Below are positions 5,429-13,415 of a stretch of DNA of 14,217 nucleotides, in pieces. The translations under genes were made by a program, and so were the position numbers. Positions within the stretch are counted from its first letter, which is position 1. Each line of letters opens with the position of its first letter. Origin of the DNA: Desulfobulbaceae bacterium UBA2262 (GTDB lineage: Bacteria > Desulfobacterota > Desulfobulbia > Desulfobulbales > Desulfurivibrionaceae); contig DDXK01000083.1 in the NCBI GenBank assembly GCA_002347185.1, forward strand, positions 1 through 14,217. Direction: 5' to 3'. The notes beneath the pieces were generated by a model. That model did no database searches, was not told the origin of the DNA, and saw only the letters and a list, made by a program, of their open reading frames with translations.

Positions 5429-8400
5429 CAGGAGCCTCTGCGGAGGAGACGAAAATCCTCCAGGGCCAGATAGAGGCAGGGCACCAGCACCAGGGTGATC
5501 ATGGTGGCGAAGAGGATGCCGAAGCCAAGCGACAGGGCCATGGGGATGAGGAAGCGGGCCTGCCGGGAGGTTTCGAAGATCATCGGCGCCAGCCCGCCGA
5601 AGGTGGTGATGGTGGTGAGCAGAATCGGCCGGAAGCGGCGGAAGCCGGCGGAACGGATCGCCTCGTCGGCCTCGCAGCCCGCAAGCCGACGCCGGTTGGC
5701 GTAATCGATCAGCACCAGGGAGTCGTTCACCACCACGCCGGAAAGGGCCACTATGCCCATCATGCTCATCAGGCTGAGATCGTAGCCCATGAGCAGGTGA
5801 CCGAGCACCGCCCCCACCATGCCGAAGGGGATGGCCACCATGACCACCAGCGGCTGGCTGTAGCTCCTGAAGGGCACGGCCAGGAGAAAATAGATGGCGA
5901 AGAGGGAAAGGGCGAAACCGCCGAAGAGGCTGCGCAGACTCTCCTTCATCTCGGCCTGCCTGCCCTGGTAGGAATGGGTGAGGCCGGGGAACTCGCGGAC
6001 CAGCTCGGGGAGAACCGTGCTGTTCAGGGTGGCGATGACCTGATCGCTCTTGCCCAGGGGCACCACGTCGGCGGTCACGGTCACGGTGCGGCGGGCGTCG
6101 CGGCGGGTGATCGTGGTGTAGGCGCGCCCCCGCTCCATTGCGGCAACCTCGAACAGAGGCACATGCCGGCCGGCCGGGGTACGGATCATCAGGGTTTCCA
6201 CATCGAAGGCGCTCCGCCGCTCCTCCTCCGGCAGCCGAACCCGCACCTTGACCTCGTTGCGGCCCCGCTGCTGGCGAAGGGCCTCGGCGCCGTAAAAGGC
6301 ATGCCGCACCTGCCGGGCCACCTCGGCGGCGGTGAGGCCCAGGCTCTGACCGGCCGGGGTGATGCGGAAATCGAGCTGCTCCTTGCCGGGGCTGTAGCCG
6401 TCGTCGATATCCTTCACCTCCGGAAAGCCGGCCAACCGCTCGGCCAGCGCCGCACTGGCCCGGTCGAGCACCCCGATCTCCCGGTGGGCAAGCTCCACGG
6501 TCAGCGAGGCGGCGGAGCCGATGCCGCCCCGGTCCGCCTGAAAGCGGAGGGACTCAAGACCGAGCAGGACGCCGGTCCGTTCCCGCCAGAGCCGGGTCAG
6601 GGCGGTGGTATTGATGGGGCGCACCTCCGGAGCCGTCAGGTAGGCGGTCACCTCCACGGTGTTCTCGTCGATCTCCGCATAAACCCCGGTAACGAGGCGC
6701 TCCCCGCCCTGTTCAGCGGCCACGGCGTCGAGGGTGGCCAGCAGCTGATTCTGCACCGCCACCGCCCGGGAATGGGGGCTGCCGAAGGGGAGCACCGCGG
6801 TTGCCACCGCCCGGTCCGCCTCGATGCGGGGCATGAGGATCATACCGATGCGGCCGCTGTACACATAGCCGTAACAGAGCAGAAAGACGGTCAGGGCGGC
6901 GGCGATGCTCGCCCAGCGCCAGCGCAGGAAAAAGTCGAGGGAAGGCCGGTAGCAGGTCTCGATAAAGCGCCCCAGCCAGGCGTCGATCCGCTCCTGCAGC
7001 CGGTTGAGGCGATTGCCGGCGTGCGGCCGGGCGTGGGCCAGATGGGAAGGCAGGATCAGCAGGGATTCCACCCAGGAAATCAGGAAGGCGATGATCACCA
7101 CCACCGGCACCGACTTCCAGGTCTTTCCCATCACTCCGGGCATGAAGAAGATGGGCACGAAGGCGGCCACATTGGTGAGGATGCTGAAATGGATGGGCAG
7201 GGAGACAGCCCGGGCCCCGTCTATGGCGGCCTCGATCCAGTTTCCGGGCCGGCGCTGCGCATAGATGTTTTCGCCGACGACAATGGCGTCGTCCACCACG
7301 ATGCCCAGGGCGAGGATAAAGGCGAAGATCGAAATCATGTTGATGGTGACCCCCATTCCCGGCAGAAAAAAAAGACAGCCGAGAAAAGAGATGGGGATGC
7401 CGAGGGCGACCCAGAAGGCGAGGCGGTACTCGAGAAAGAGTGCGAGCAGGATGAGGACCAGGGCCAGGCCCAGGCCGGCGTTGCGCAACAGCAGGCTGAG
7501 CCGCTCCTGGTAGATTTCGGAGCGATCCCGGTTGATCTCGATCGCAACCCCGGGGGGCAGCAGCTCCGAAAGTTCCGGGAGCAGGTTCCGGACCGCCCTG
7601 GAAACTCCGATGGGGGTCTGGTCGCCTACCCGGTACACCTCAAGCTCCACGCTGCGTTTGCCGTTGTAGGAGGCTTCCCGCCTGGTGTCGGCAAAACCTT
7701 CCCGCACCGTGGCGAGCTCCTCCAGGGTCAGCACGCTCCCGGAAGCGGTGGTGATCACCGGAATGCGGGCTATCTCCACCGCCCGTTCCCGCCGGTCCTT
7801 CATGCGGAGGAGCAGATCGCCGCCCGGCGTCTCCAGAACGCCGCCGGGCAGCTCCACCGCGGTGGCCTCTATCCGGCGGGCCAGCTCTTCCAGGGTGAGC
7901 TTGTAGGTCCGCAGAACCTGCCTGGGAACGCTGACCAGAATTTCGTAATCACTGACGCCGTTCAGGTCGATCTGGGTAATGCCGGACTCCTGGAGAAGCC
8001 GGTCGCGCACCTGTTCGGCCAGTTCGCGGAGAACCAGTTCGGAAACATCCCCATAGATCTGGAGGTTGAGCACCTCGATGCGCCTGGTGCGCAGGGAAAC
8101 CCTGGGCTCCTCGGCATCCTCCGGAAAGGTGGTGATCCGGTCCACCTCCTGGCGGATTTCCTGATAGATCTTCTGCCGATCGCTCCCCTCCTCGAGTTCG
8201 GCATTGACCACCCCGCTTCCTTCCGAGGCGGTGGCGACCAGCTCCTTGACGCCCTCGATGCCGCGGATCGCCTCCTCGACGGCAAGCAGGATGCCCTTCT
8301 CCACCTCCTCGGGACTGGCGCCTGGATAGGGCACAGAGACGGTGACCACGTCCAGATCGTATTCCGGAAAGACCTCCTGCTTGATGCGGGTGAGCATGAA

Positions 8401-8508
8401 GAGGCCGCCGGCGAGCAGCGCGAGCATGAGCAGATTGGGGGTGACCCGGTTGTGCACCATCCAGGCGATGATGCCGCGCCTCTCCGGAGAAGATGCCTTT
8501 TCACTCAC
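5428..8508 (-). CDS. RND efflux permease (AcrB/HAE-like inner-membrane pump)
   Basis: A 1026-residue proton-driven efflux pump, full length for the RND superfamily, with twelve membrane segments and two large periplasmic loops in the usual order. The opening (VHNRVTPNLLMLALLAGG..TRIKQEVFPEYDLDVVTVSVPYPGASPEEVE) is typical. The membrane Asp pair of the proton relay is present in LGIVVDDAIVVGEN (Asp406, Asp407). In segment 10 the AcrB-like Lys is replaced: GVVVNDSLVLIDYANRR starts at 924, with Asn928 in its place. That pattern occurs in less-studied RND subgroups, so substrate and coupling may differ from AcrB. It overlaps the adaptor gene by four bases (ATGA, 8505-8508) and its stop touches the acyltransferase start. 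It works with the adaptor and outer-membrane channel as a tripartite complex; substrates cannot be predicted. No frameshift. Confidence 0.95.
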   Translation of the reverse strand: MSEKASSPERRGIIAWMVHNRVTPNLLMLALLAGGLFMLTRIKQEVFPEYDLDVVTVSVPYPGASPEEVEKGILLAVEEAIRGIEGVKELVATASEGSGVVNAELEEGSDRQKIYQEIRQEVDRITTFPEDAEEPRVSLRTRRIEVLNLQIYGDVSELVLRELAEQVRDRLLQESGITQIDLNGVSDYEILVSVPRQVLRTYKLTLEELARRIEATAVELPGGVLETPGGDLLLRMKDRRERAVEIARIPVITTASGSVLTLEELATVREGFADTRREASYNGKRSVELEVYRVGDQTPIGVSRAVRNLLPELSELLPPGVAIEINRDRSEIYQERLSLLLRNAGLGLALVLILLALFLEYRLAFWVALGIPISFLGCLFFLPGMGVTINMISIFAFILALGIVVDDAIVVGENIYAQRRPGNWIEAAIDGARAVSLPIHFSILTNVAAFVPIFFMPGVMGKTWKSVPVVVIIAFLISWVESLLILPSHLAHARPHAGNRLNRLQERIDAWLGRFIETCYRPSLDFFLRWRWASIAAALTVFLLCYGYVYSGRIGMILMPRIEADRAVATAVLPFGSPHSRAVAVQNQLLATLDAVAAEQGGERLVTGVYAEIDENTVEVTAYLTAPEVRPINTTALTRLWRERTGVLLGLESLRFQADRGGIGSAASLTVELAHREIGVLDRASAALAERLAGFPEVKDIDDGYSPGKEQLDFRITPAGQSLGLTAAEVARQVRHAFYGAEALRQQRGRNEVKVRVRLPEEERRSAFDVETLMIRTPAGRHVPLFEVAAMERGRAYTTITRRDARRTVTVTADVVPLGKSDQVIATLNSTVLPELVREFPGLTHSYQGRQAEMKESLRSLFGGFALSLFAIYFLLAVPFRSYSQPLVVMVAIPFGMVGAVLGHLLMGYDLSLMSMMGIVALSGVVVNDSLVLIDYANRRRLAGCEADEAIRSAGFRRFRPILLTTITTFGGLAPMIFETSRQARFLIPMALSLGFGILFATMITLVLVPCLYLALEDFRLLRRGS

Positions 8509-9773
8509 CGGCCGCCTCCCTTCCTGTCCGCCGCCGCGCCCGCCGGTTCCTCCCCAATCTTTCCGCCGGCTTCCTCCTGCCCGTCGGCGGTGCGCAGCTT
8601 CATTCCCGGGACGGGCGCCGCCAGATCGGTCATCACCAGAAGTTCCCCGGCCTCAAGGCCTCTGGAGACCAGCACCCGCTCACGGCCACGGAAGGCAACC
8701 TCCACCGGCCGGATCTCCAGCTCGCCGCTCCCGTTCAGCAGCCAGACCTGATCACCGTCCCGCAACAGGGCGCGCTCGACAGGCGCCACCGAGGCAAGGG
8801 GCTTGCCCTCGATCTCAAGGCGGACATAGGAGCCGACAAAAAGCCTTGCCTGGGCACCCTTGCCGCCGGCCAGCCCCAGAGGATCCTCCACCGCGACCAG
8901 GAGCCTGGCCAGCCGCCCCTGCTCCTCAAGTTCGGCGGCAACCCGCAGAACCCGTCCCTTGCGAAAGACGCCCTCTCCCCAGGCGGGATCGTGCACCCTG
9001 ACCGGAGAACCGCGTCTCCCTTCCTTTTCGGGAATGGTGAGCCAGGCAAGCTGCGCCACCGGCACCAGCGCCTCGATCCAGAAGCAATCGGCGCCGACCA
9101 GGGTGAAGAGTGGGCTGTTCACTGCCAGGCGGCTGCCCAGATCAACTTCTTTTTTTTGCACCACCGCAGGAAAGGGGGCATGGACCCGGGTCCGGGCAAG
9201 GTCGAGTTGCGCCCTGGCCAGCCTGGCCCGCGCCGCCTCCAGGCTGGCCAGGGCGCTGTCGTATTGCGGCGCGCGCAGGACCAGGTCGAGGCTCTCCCCC
9301 TCGACCTGCTCGCCGGAAGCCTCGTAATCGCGGCGCGCCACCTCGCGGTAACCCTCTTCGAGACGCAGGGTCGCCTCGGCCTCGGCCACCTTCCCCGTGG
9401 CCTCCCGCACCGCAAGAAGATGATCGGCCTGCTCGATGGCGAGCAGCTCTTCGCCTGCCTGCACCATGCTGCCGGGCAGCAGGTGCTCGCTGAGCCAAAC
9501 CACCTCCCCGCTCACCTGTGCACGCATTTCCACCTGGCGGGCGGGGATAACGGTTCCGAAGGCCTCCACCCTCGCCTCTTCCGCCGCCAAAACCACGGGG
9601 CGCACCTCCACCAGAATGGATTGGGGACCGGGCGTCCTTTCCCGGGCCCTGGGGCCGCTCTTGAGCAGCAGCCAGCAGAGGAGCGGGCCGACGACAAGAA
9701 GCAGGAGGGCGACAAAAACCTGGGAACGCCTTGCGGACGAGGAGGATGGGCTCTGCGCGGGAGTGGGGTTCAT
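8505..9773 (-). CDS. Periplasmic adaptor (membrane fusion protein) of the RND pump
   Basis: A 422-residue HlyD/AcrA-like adaptor that bridges the inner-membrane pump and the outer-membrane channel. There is one N-terminal membrane anchor (about residues 19-37, VFVALLLLVVGPLLCWLLL) and no lipobox, then the first lipoyl half (VEMRAQVSGEVVW..LPGSMVQAGEELLAIEQ, 81-115), an alpha-hairpin with coiled-coil heptads (about 118-195), the second lipoyl half (TRVHAPFPAVVQKKEVDLGSR, 195-215) and a beta-barrel region. The last ~25 residues are a low-complexity Gly/Ala/Glu tail. It overlaps both neighbours by four bases (9770-9773 and 8505-8508), implying coupled translation. Length and order are normal for an RND adaptor. 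Confidence 0.93.
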   Translation of the reverse strand: MNPTPAQSPSSSSARRSQVFVALLLLVVGPLLCWLLLKSGPRARERTPGPQSILVEVRPVVLAAEEARVEAFGTVIPARQVEMRAQVSGEVVWLSEHLLPGSMVQAGEELLAIEQADHLLAVREATGKVAEAEATLRLEEGYREVARRDYEASGEQVEGESLDLVLRAPQYDSALASLEAARARLARAQLDLARTRVHAPFPAVVQKKEVDLGSRLAVNSPLFTLVGADCFWIEALVPVAQLAWLTIPEKEGRRGSPVRVHDPAWGEGVFRKGRVLRVAAELEEQGRLARLLVAVEDPLGLAGGKGAQARLFVGSYVRLEIEGKPLASVAPVERALLRDGDQVWLLNGSGELEIRPVEVAFRGRERVLVSRGLEAGELLVMTDLAAPVPGMKLRTADGQEEAGGKIGEEPAGAAADRKGGGR

Positions 9774-11257
9774 GATGGCGGTTTCCCCTCTTTCAATGGC
9801 TGACTGACTTCGTGGGCAGTGTCAGGGCGGAAATTTTCCGGAGGAAAAGGCGGCAGCACCCCGCCGGCAAGGGCGCGGCTCAGGTCGATCCGGTACTGGA
9901 GCAGTTGCCGGCGGGCAATGAGCAGAGTGCGCTCCAGCTCGTGCTTGTCGAGAACCGCGTCCAGAACCCGAAGGTAATCAAGGGAACCATGCAGATAGTG
10001 GTCGCGGACCCGGTCATACAGCAGTTCCGCCGAGCCAAGCTGGCTGGCCAGGCTCGTCACATAACGCTGCTGCCGTTCCTCCCTGGCCAGGGCGTCCTCC
10101 ACCTCGCCGAGGGCGGTCAGCACCGCCTGCCCATAGGCATGCAGCGCCTCCCGGGTCGCCGCCCTGCTCCGCTCGACCTCGGCCCGGCGCTCTCCACCGT
10201 CGAGGAGCGGGGCGGCAAGCCCGGCGGCCAGATTGGCCAGCCAGTTGCCGAAGAGGCTCGCGCCCTCCCCCCCCTCCGTGCCGAGTGACGCGCTCAGGGT
10301 AAAGCGGGGAAAGCGATCGGCCAGGGCGGTGGCGGCTCTCCGGTCGGCGGCCTGCACAGCCAGCCAGGCCTTCCGCAGATCGGGCCGGCGCTGGATGAGT
10401 TCGGCGGGAAGTCCGGTTGCCGGCAGGGAAGGAAGGTCTGCCAGCCCCGCGCCTTCCCTCCCCAAACCACCGGTGGGAGGCTGACCCAGGAGAATCGCCA
10501 GGCGATGGACGAGAACCTGTTCCTCCGCTTCGGCCAGCGCTCTCTCCCCCTGATTGGCCTCCACAAGCTGGCGCTGCCGGAGCAGATCAGCGGCGCTCAC
10601 CTGGCCACGGCGAAAACGCTGAACAACCAGGGCAAGCATCCGCTCGAGCGCCGCGGACTGCTTTTTCAGGAGATCGAGTTGCTCGCGCTGCTCCACAAGC
10701 TGATACCAGGTACCGGCCACCTGGGCCGCCAGGGTCTGGGCGGCGGCCTGCAGATCTTCCCGGCTGGCCCGGGCGTCCAGGGCGGCCGCGTCGCGCTGGG
10801 AGCGAAGCCGGCCCCAGAGATCGAGTTCGTAGGCGGCCACAAGTCGCAGAGAGAGGCTCTCGGTGGAGAAGGAGGAGCCACCGTCATCCCGTCTCTCATG
10901 TTCGGGAACGGCCTCGCCGTCCAACCCGGGCCGCAGCCCGGCTCCTGCCTTGCGAGCCAGCGCTTCGGCCTGGGCGAGGCGGGACCAGGCGGCCAGCAGG
11001 GTGAAATTGCCCTGAAAAGCCCTCTCCACCAGCCCGTTGAGCAGGGGGTCGTTGAACTCGCGCCACCACTGACCGGTGAGCTCGGCAGGGCCGGAAGCGC
11101 TGAAGCTTTGGGGAAGGAGGAGCGGAGAAGCGGAAAAAGGGGCTGGAGTGCAGGAGGCAAGAAAAAGGAGACAGAAGAGCGCGACAGCGCTCCCCCCCTT
11201 GGAAAGGATGCTGGAACGAAGAGAGGAATGGCCGGGGAACGGGAATCTGCGCCGCAT
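9770..11257 (-). CDS. Outer-membrane efflux lipoprotein (TolC/NodT-type channel)
   Basis: A 495-residue outer-membrane factor forming the exit duct of the tripartite pump. A signal sequence ends in the lipobox LASC (33-36), so Cys36 should be lipidated. The mature part shows ELTGQWWREFNDPLLNGLVERA, then two repeated OEP helical domains with long coiled-coil segments, including ELIQRRPDLRKAWLAVQAA, the usual NodT/OprM signature. ATG 11257 is the only start that gives an intact signal peptide: no later ATG, GTG or TTG precedes the hydrophobic core. There is no Shine-Dalgarno upstream; instead a TATAAT box ends nine bases before the ATG. It is first in the operon and overlaps the adaptor gene by four bases. 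The placement of the channel gene first is less common than adaptor-pump-channel. Confidence 0.93.
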   Translation of the reverse strand: MRRRFPFPGHSSLRSSILSKGGSAVALFCLLFLASCTPAPFSASPLLLPQSFSASGPAELTGQWWREFNDPLLNGLVERAFQGNFTLLAAWSRLAQAEALARKAGAGLRPGLDGEAVPEHERRDDGGSSFSTESLSLRLVAAYELDLWGRLRSQRDAAALDARASREDLQAAAQTLAAQVAGTWYQLVEQREQLDLLKKQSAALERMLALVVQRFRRGQVSAADLLRQRQLVEANQGERALAEAEEQVLVHRLAILLGQPPTGGLGREGAGLADLPSLPATGLPAELIQRRPDLRKAWLAVQAADRRAATALADRFPRFTLSASLGTEGGEGASLFGNWLANLAAGLAAPLLDGGERRAEVERSRAATREALHAYGQAVLTALGEVEDALAREERQQRYVTSLASQLGSAELLYDRVRDHYLHGSLDYLRVLDAVLDKHELERTLLIARRQLLQYRIDLSRALAGGVLPPFPPENFRPDTAHEVSQPLKEGKPPS

Positions 11258-11266
11258 GACGGAAGG

Positions 11267-11295
11267 ATTATAGATGGCGCCGGGGGTTTTGGAAA
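11267..11295 (-). promoter_or_regulatory. Predicted sigma-70 promoter of the efflux operon, giving a near-leaderless mRNA
   Basis: On the - strand, TTTCCA (11295-11290) is followed after 17 bases by a perfect TATAAT (11272-11267). Transcription would start about seven bases later, near 11259-11260, leaving two or three bases before the ATG at 11257. This fits the lack of a Shine-Dalgarno site. Alternatively the true promoter lies further upstream; TTGACA at 11309-11304 is 31 bases from the TATAAT, too far to pair with it. Confidence 0.5.
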
Positions 11296-11323
11296 GAAGG
11301 AACTGTCAAGGCCTGCGCGGATA

Positions 11324-11352
11324 TTGTAAGAGGCTCCGGGCTGTGTTACATT
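11324..11352 (+). promoter_or_regulatory. Predicted promoter upstream of the Nfu-type gene
   Basis: TTGTAA (11324-11329) and TACATT (11347-11352) are 17 bases apart, with TGT before the -10 giving an extended form. Transcription from it would begin near 11359, just after the GGAGG ribosome site at 11353-11357, so it conflicts with the ATG at 11365 unless that start is leaderless or a downstream ATG is used. Confidence 0.35.
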
Positions 11353-11364
11353 GGAGGCCAGTGC

Positions 11365-11613
11365 ATGAACACAATGGAAATGGGGCATTCGATGCGAGAG
11401 AAGGTGCAAGCGGCTTTGGAGAAGGTCCGCCCGACCCTGCAGGCGGACGGCGGCGATGTGGTGTTGGTGGACGTCAGCGAGGATGGTGTGGTCACGGTGC
11501 AGCTGACCGGCGCCTGCAAGGGCTGCCCCATGTCGCGGATGACCCTGAAGGACGGTATCGAGAAATTCCTCAAGGCCGAAGTCCCGGCGGTCAAGACGGT
11601 GGAAGCGGTCTGA
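11365..11613 (+). CDS. Nfu-type Fe-S cluster scaffold/carrier (NifU C-terminal domain)
   Basis: An 82-residue protein made of the NifU C-terminal (Nfu) domain alone. REKVQAALEKVRPTLQADGGDVVLVDV leads to the CKGCPMS motif (Cys51, Cys54). Two subunits use this CxxC to hold a [4Fe-4S] cluster and pass it to target proteins in the cytoplasm. Four in-frame ATGs lie at 11365, 11374, 11380 and 11392; I use 11365 because GGAGG lies seven bases upstream, but the domain core starts at 11392, which would give 73 residues. It is divergent from the efflux operon and converges on rlmH with only seven bases between stops and no terminator. The neighbouring ferredoxin and YkgJ-type protein are possible clients (inference). 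Confidence 0.92.
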   Translation: MNTMEMGHSMREKVQAALEKVRPTLQADGGDVVLVDVSEDGVVTVQLTGACKGCPMSRMTLKDGIEKFLKAEVPAVKTVEAV

Positions 11614-11620
11614 ACGCCCC

Positions 11621-12091
11621 TTACTTGTGGTAACCGGTCCCGCTCCTGATGGCAAAGGCCCGGTAGAGTTGCTCCAGCAGCAGCAGCCTGGCCATTTCGT
11701 GGGTGAAGGTCATTCGGGAAAGGGCCAGGACATAATCGGCCTCCGCGACCAGATCGGCGGCCAGCCCCAGGGGCCCGCCGATCAGAAAGGCCACCTCCCG
11801 CACTCCCTGTTCCTCCCAGCGGGTGATCAGCTCGGCAAAGCCCTCGGAGCTGAGCTCCTTTCCGGAAAGATCGAGCGCCACCACCTTGGCTCCGCCGGAA
11901 AGCGACTGGCGCAGGGCAAGTGCCTCCTCTCTTTTCTGGCGGTCAGGCTCTTCCCGTCCGCCCCGCCTTCTCTCCCTCAGCACCGGCAGATCGAGCTGCA
12001 CATGCCGGACAAGCCTCGCGGCGAAATCGTCTATTCCCGCGGCAAGATAGGCTTCCCTGGTTCTGCCCAGCAAAGGGACGACGCACTTCAC
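11621..12091 (-). CDS. rlmH: 23S rRNA (pseudouridine-1915-N3) methyltransferase RlmH
   Basis: A 156-residue SPOUT-class methyltransferase that uses S-adenosylmethionine to methylate pseudouridine 1915 in helix 69 of 23S rRNA. The FLIGGPLGLA stretch and the C-terminal SRMTFTHEMARLLLLEQLYRAFAIRSGTGYHK block are the RlmH trefoil-knot signature; the ending YHK is the usual C-terminus. The start is GTG at 12091 (VKCVVPLLGRTREAYL), preceded by the purine run AAGGAAGGA. A longer in-frame extension to 12250 has no RlmH homology and lies within the preceding gene. Length matches the family (about 155-160). GTGA overlaps the YkgJ-type gene by four bases, so the two are translationally coupled. It is the last gene of the operon. 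Confidence 0.95.
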   Translation of the reverse strand: MKCVVPLLGRTREAYLAAGIDDFAARLVRHVQLDLPVLRERRRGGREEPDRQKREEALALRQSLSGGAKVVALDLSGKELSSEGFAELITRWEEQGVREVAFLIGGPLGLAADLVAEADYVLALSRMTFTHEMARLLLLEQLYRAFAIRSGTGYHK

Positions 12092-12501
12092 TCCTTCCTT
12101 CCCTGGCCCTGCCTGTCCTGACTGGCAAGGATCCGCCCCAGCCTGACCCGAAACTCCTCGTAGCCGAGCTCGCCCTTGATGCCCGGGCAGGAATCTGAAA
12201 TGGCCTGAAAATTGGCGGCATCGGCCAGGATGCTGGGATGGAGGGGCCATTGGCCGCAGCGCCAGGGTTTGCCGGGATGGATGGTGCAGCCCTCATTGTA
12301 AAAGATGCAGTGGCCATCCACGGTCTTCATCTGCACCACCCCGTCGGTGATCCGCAGGTATCTGGCCTCCACTTCCTCCAGCGGCAGCCGCAAAAAAGCG
12401 ACCAGGCGGTCCAGATCCTCCGCGTTCAGCGAAACCGTGGTCTCGCCCTGACAGCAATGGCCGCACTGGCGGCAATGAAAAAGCTCCTCTTCTTCAGACA
12501 T
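12088..12501 (-). CDS. YkgJ-family cysteine-cluster protein
   Basis: A 137-residue member of the YkgJ/UPF0153 family (putative zinc- or Fe-S-binding CxxCxxCC proteins of uncertain function). FHCRQCGHCC gives Cys10, 13, 16 and 17; GHCIFYNEGCTIHPGKPWRCGQWP adds Cys65, 72 and 82; and SDSCPG adds Cys105, so eight cysteines fit one or two metal sites. I chose ATG 12501 because the family motif begins nine residues later and GGGGGAAGG precedes it. The frame is open further upstream to 12747, but that region is the other strand-phase of the agmatinase gene. It overlaps the agmatinase stop by eight bases and rlmH by four. Its biochemical role is not known; metal-cluster binding is inferred from the cysteines. 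Confidence 0.88.
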   Translation of the reverse strand: MSEEEELFHCRQCGHCCQGETTVSLNAEDLDRLVAFLRLPLEEVEARYLRITDGVVQMKTVDGHCIFYNEGCTIHPGKPWRCGQWPLHPSILADAANFQAISDSCPGIKGELGYEEFRVRLGRILASQDRQGQGRKE

Positions 12502-13396
12502 GGCCTTCCCCCATGCGTTGCAAGGATGATCGAAAAACATGGCCAAGGGTCCGGTAGAGAAGCTTGGCCACGGTAAAGGCGGCATGCTCGGTGCCGGGCC
12601 GCGGAGAAAACTCGACAAAATCCATGGCCACGATGGGCCGCACACGGGCGATGGCGCCGAGCATGGCCACGGTTTCGGCCCAGAGCAGGCCGTCCGGCTC
12701 CGGGGTGCCGGTGGCGGGCATGATGGAGGGATCGAGTCCGTCCACATCCACGGTCAGATAGACCGGCCCGGAGAGCTCGGCGCAAAGACTGGCGATCCAG
12801 TCCGGCTCGCGTCTGAGCCGTTGCATGAAAAAGGGCTGCCAGCCGCGGGCGCGGACCAATTCGAGCTCCTCCCGGGAAAAAGAGCGGATGCCGACCTGAG
12901 TGAAGGGAATGGAAAGGTCGGCGAGCCGGCGCATCACGCAGGCGTGACTGTTCGGGTTCCCCTCGTACTGGTCGCGCAGATCGAGATGGGCGTCGATCTG
13001 CACCACATGCAGATCCGGGTAGCGCTGGCGGCAGGCCTTCACCGCCGGCACGGTCACGGTGTGCTCGCCCCCCAGCAGCACAGGAAAGAGCCCGGCCGTA
13101 AGCTCGGCGGCCACCGCGGCCTCGATGGCCCCGCACGCTTCAGGCGCGCTCAGGTTGGAAAAATCGGGGATCGGCCGGGTGGCGATGCCGAGGCGCACGG
13201 TTTCGGCCAGCAGCTCGTCATCGAATACCTCCAGGGCCGGCGAGGCGGCGATGATCGCCTCCGGCCCCAGCTCGGTCCCTCCCTGCCAGCTCACCGTGCT
13301 GGCCAGGGGCGCCGAAAGGATGGCAATCCGCTTCTCCGGGCCGAGATCGGCCTCCTCGCCGAGGAACTGCTTGTTTTCTGGCATCGGTTTTCTCAT
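12494..13396 (-). CDS. speB: Agmatinase / ureohydrolase family (SpeB-like)
   Basis: A 300-residue di-manganese ureohydrolase. All six metal ligands are visible: LGGEH (His112), QIDAHLDLRD (Asp135, His137, Asp139) and VDVDGLDPSIMPATGTPEPDG (Asp217, Asp219). The PATGTPEPDG segment is typical of SpeB-type agmatinases, which split agmatine into putrescine and urea in polyamine synthesis; related guanidinobutyrase or formiminoglutamase activity cannot be excluded. The start is uncertain: TTG at 13429 would overlap yqgE by 14 bases, ATG 13396 (used here) lies 19 bases after the yqgE stop, and ATG 13384 is also possible; none has a clear Shine-Dalgarno. Its 3' end overlaps the YkgJ-type gene by eight bases. 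No arginine decarboxylase gene lies in the window. Confidence 0.86.
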   Translation of the reverse strand: MRKPMPENKQFLGEEADLGPEKRIAILSAPLASTVSWQGGTELGPEAIIAASPALEVFDDELLAETVRLGIATRPIPDFSNLSAPEACGAIEAAVAAELTAGLFPVLLGGEHTVTVPAVKACRQRYPDLHVVQIDAHLDLRDQYEGNPNSHACVMRRLADLSIPFTQVGIRSFSREELELVRARGWQPFFMQRLRREPDWIASLCAELSGPVYLTVDVDGLDPSIMPATGTPEPDGLLWAETVAMLGAIARVRPIVAMDFVEFSPRPGTEHAAFTVAKLLYRTLGHVFRSSLQRMGEGHV

Positions 13397-13415
13397 GTCG
13401 GGGGGGGAAAACGGT

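Noticed and set aside
5797..8751. A 984-codon open frame on the + strand opposite the RND and adaptor genes
   Set aside because: It is an antisense shadow: rich in Gly, His, Gln, Asp and Pro with no recognisable domain, while the opposite strand encodes a full RND pump. Long antisense frames are expected in GC-rich DNA.
8493..9803. A 436-codon open frame on the + strand opposite the adaptor gene
   Set aside because: Same pattern as above: low-complexity composition, no domain, and the - strand has a complete adaptor with four-base overlaps on both sides.
11304..11309. TTGACA on the - strand as -35 of the efflux promoter
   Set aside because: It is 31 bases from the TATAAT and no other -10 lies at the right distance, so it is probably chance.
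12092..12250. N-terminal extension of RlmH to 12250
   Set aside because: The extra 53 residues are the YkgJ-type gene read in another phase; GTG 12091 gives the normal RlmH length and start.
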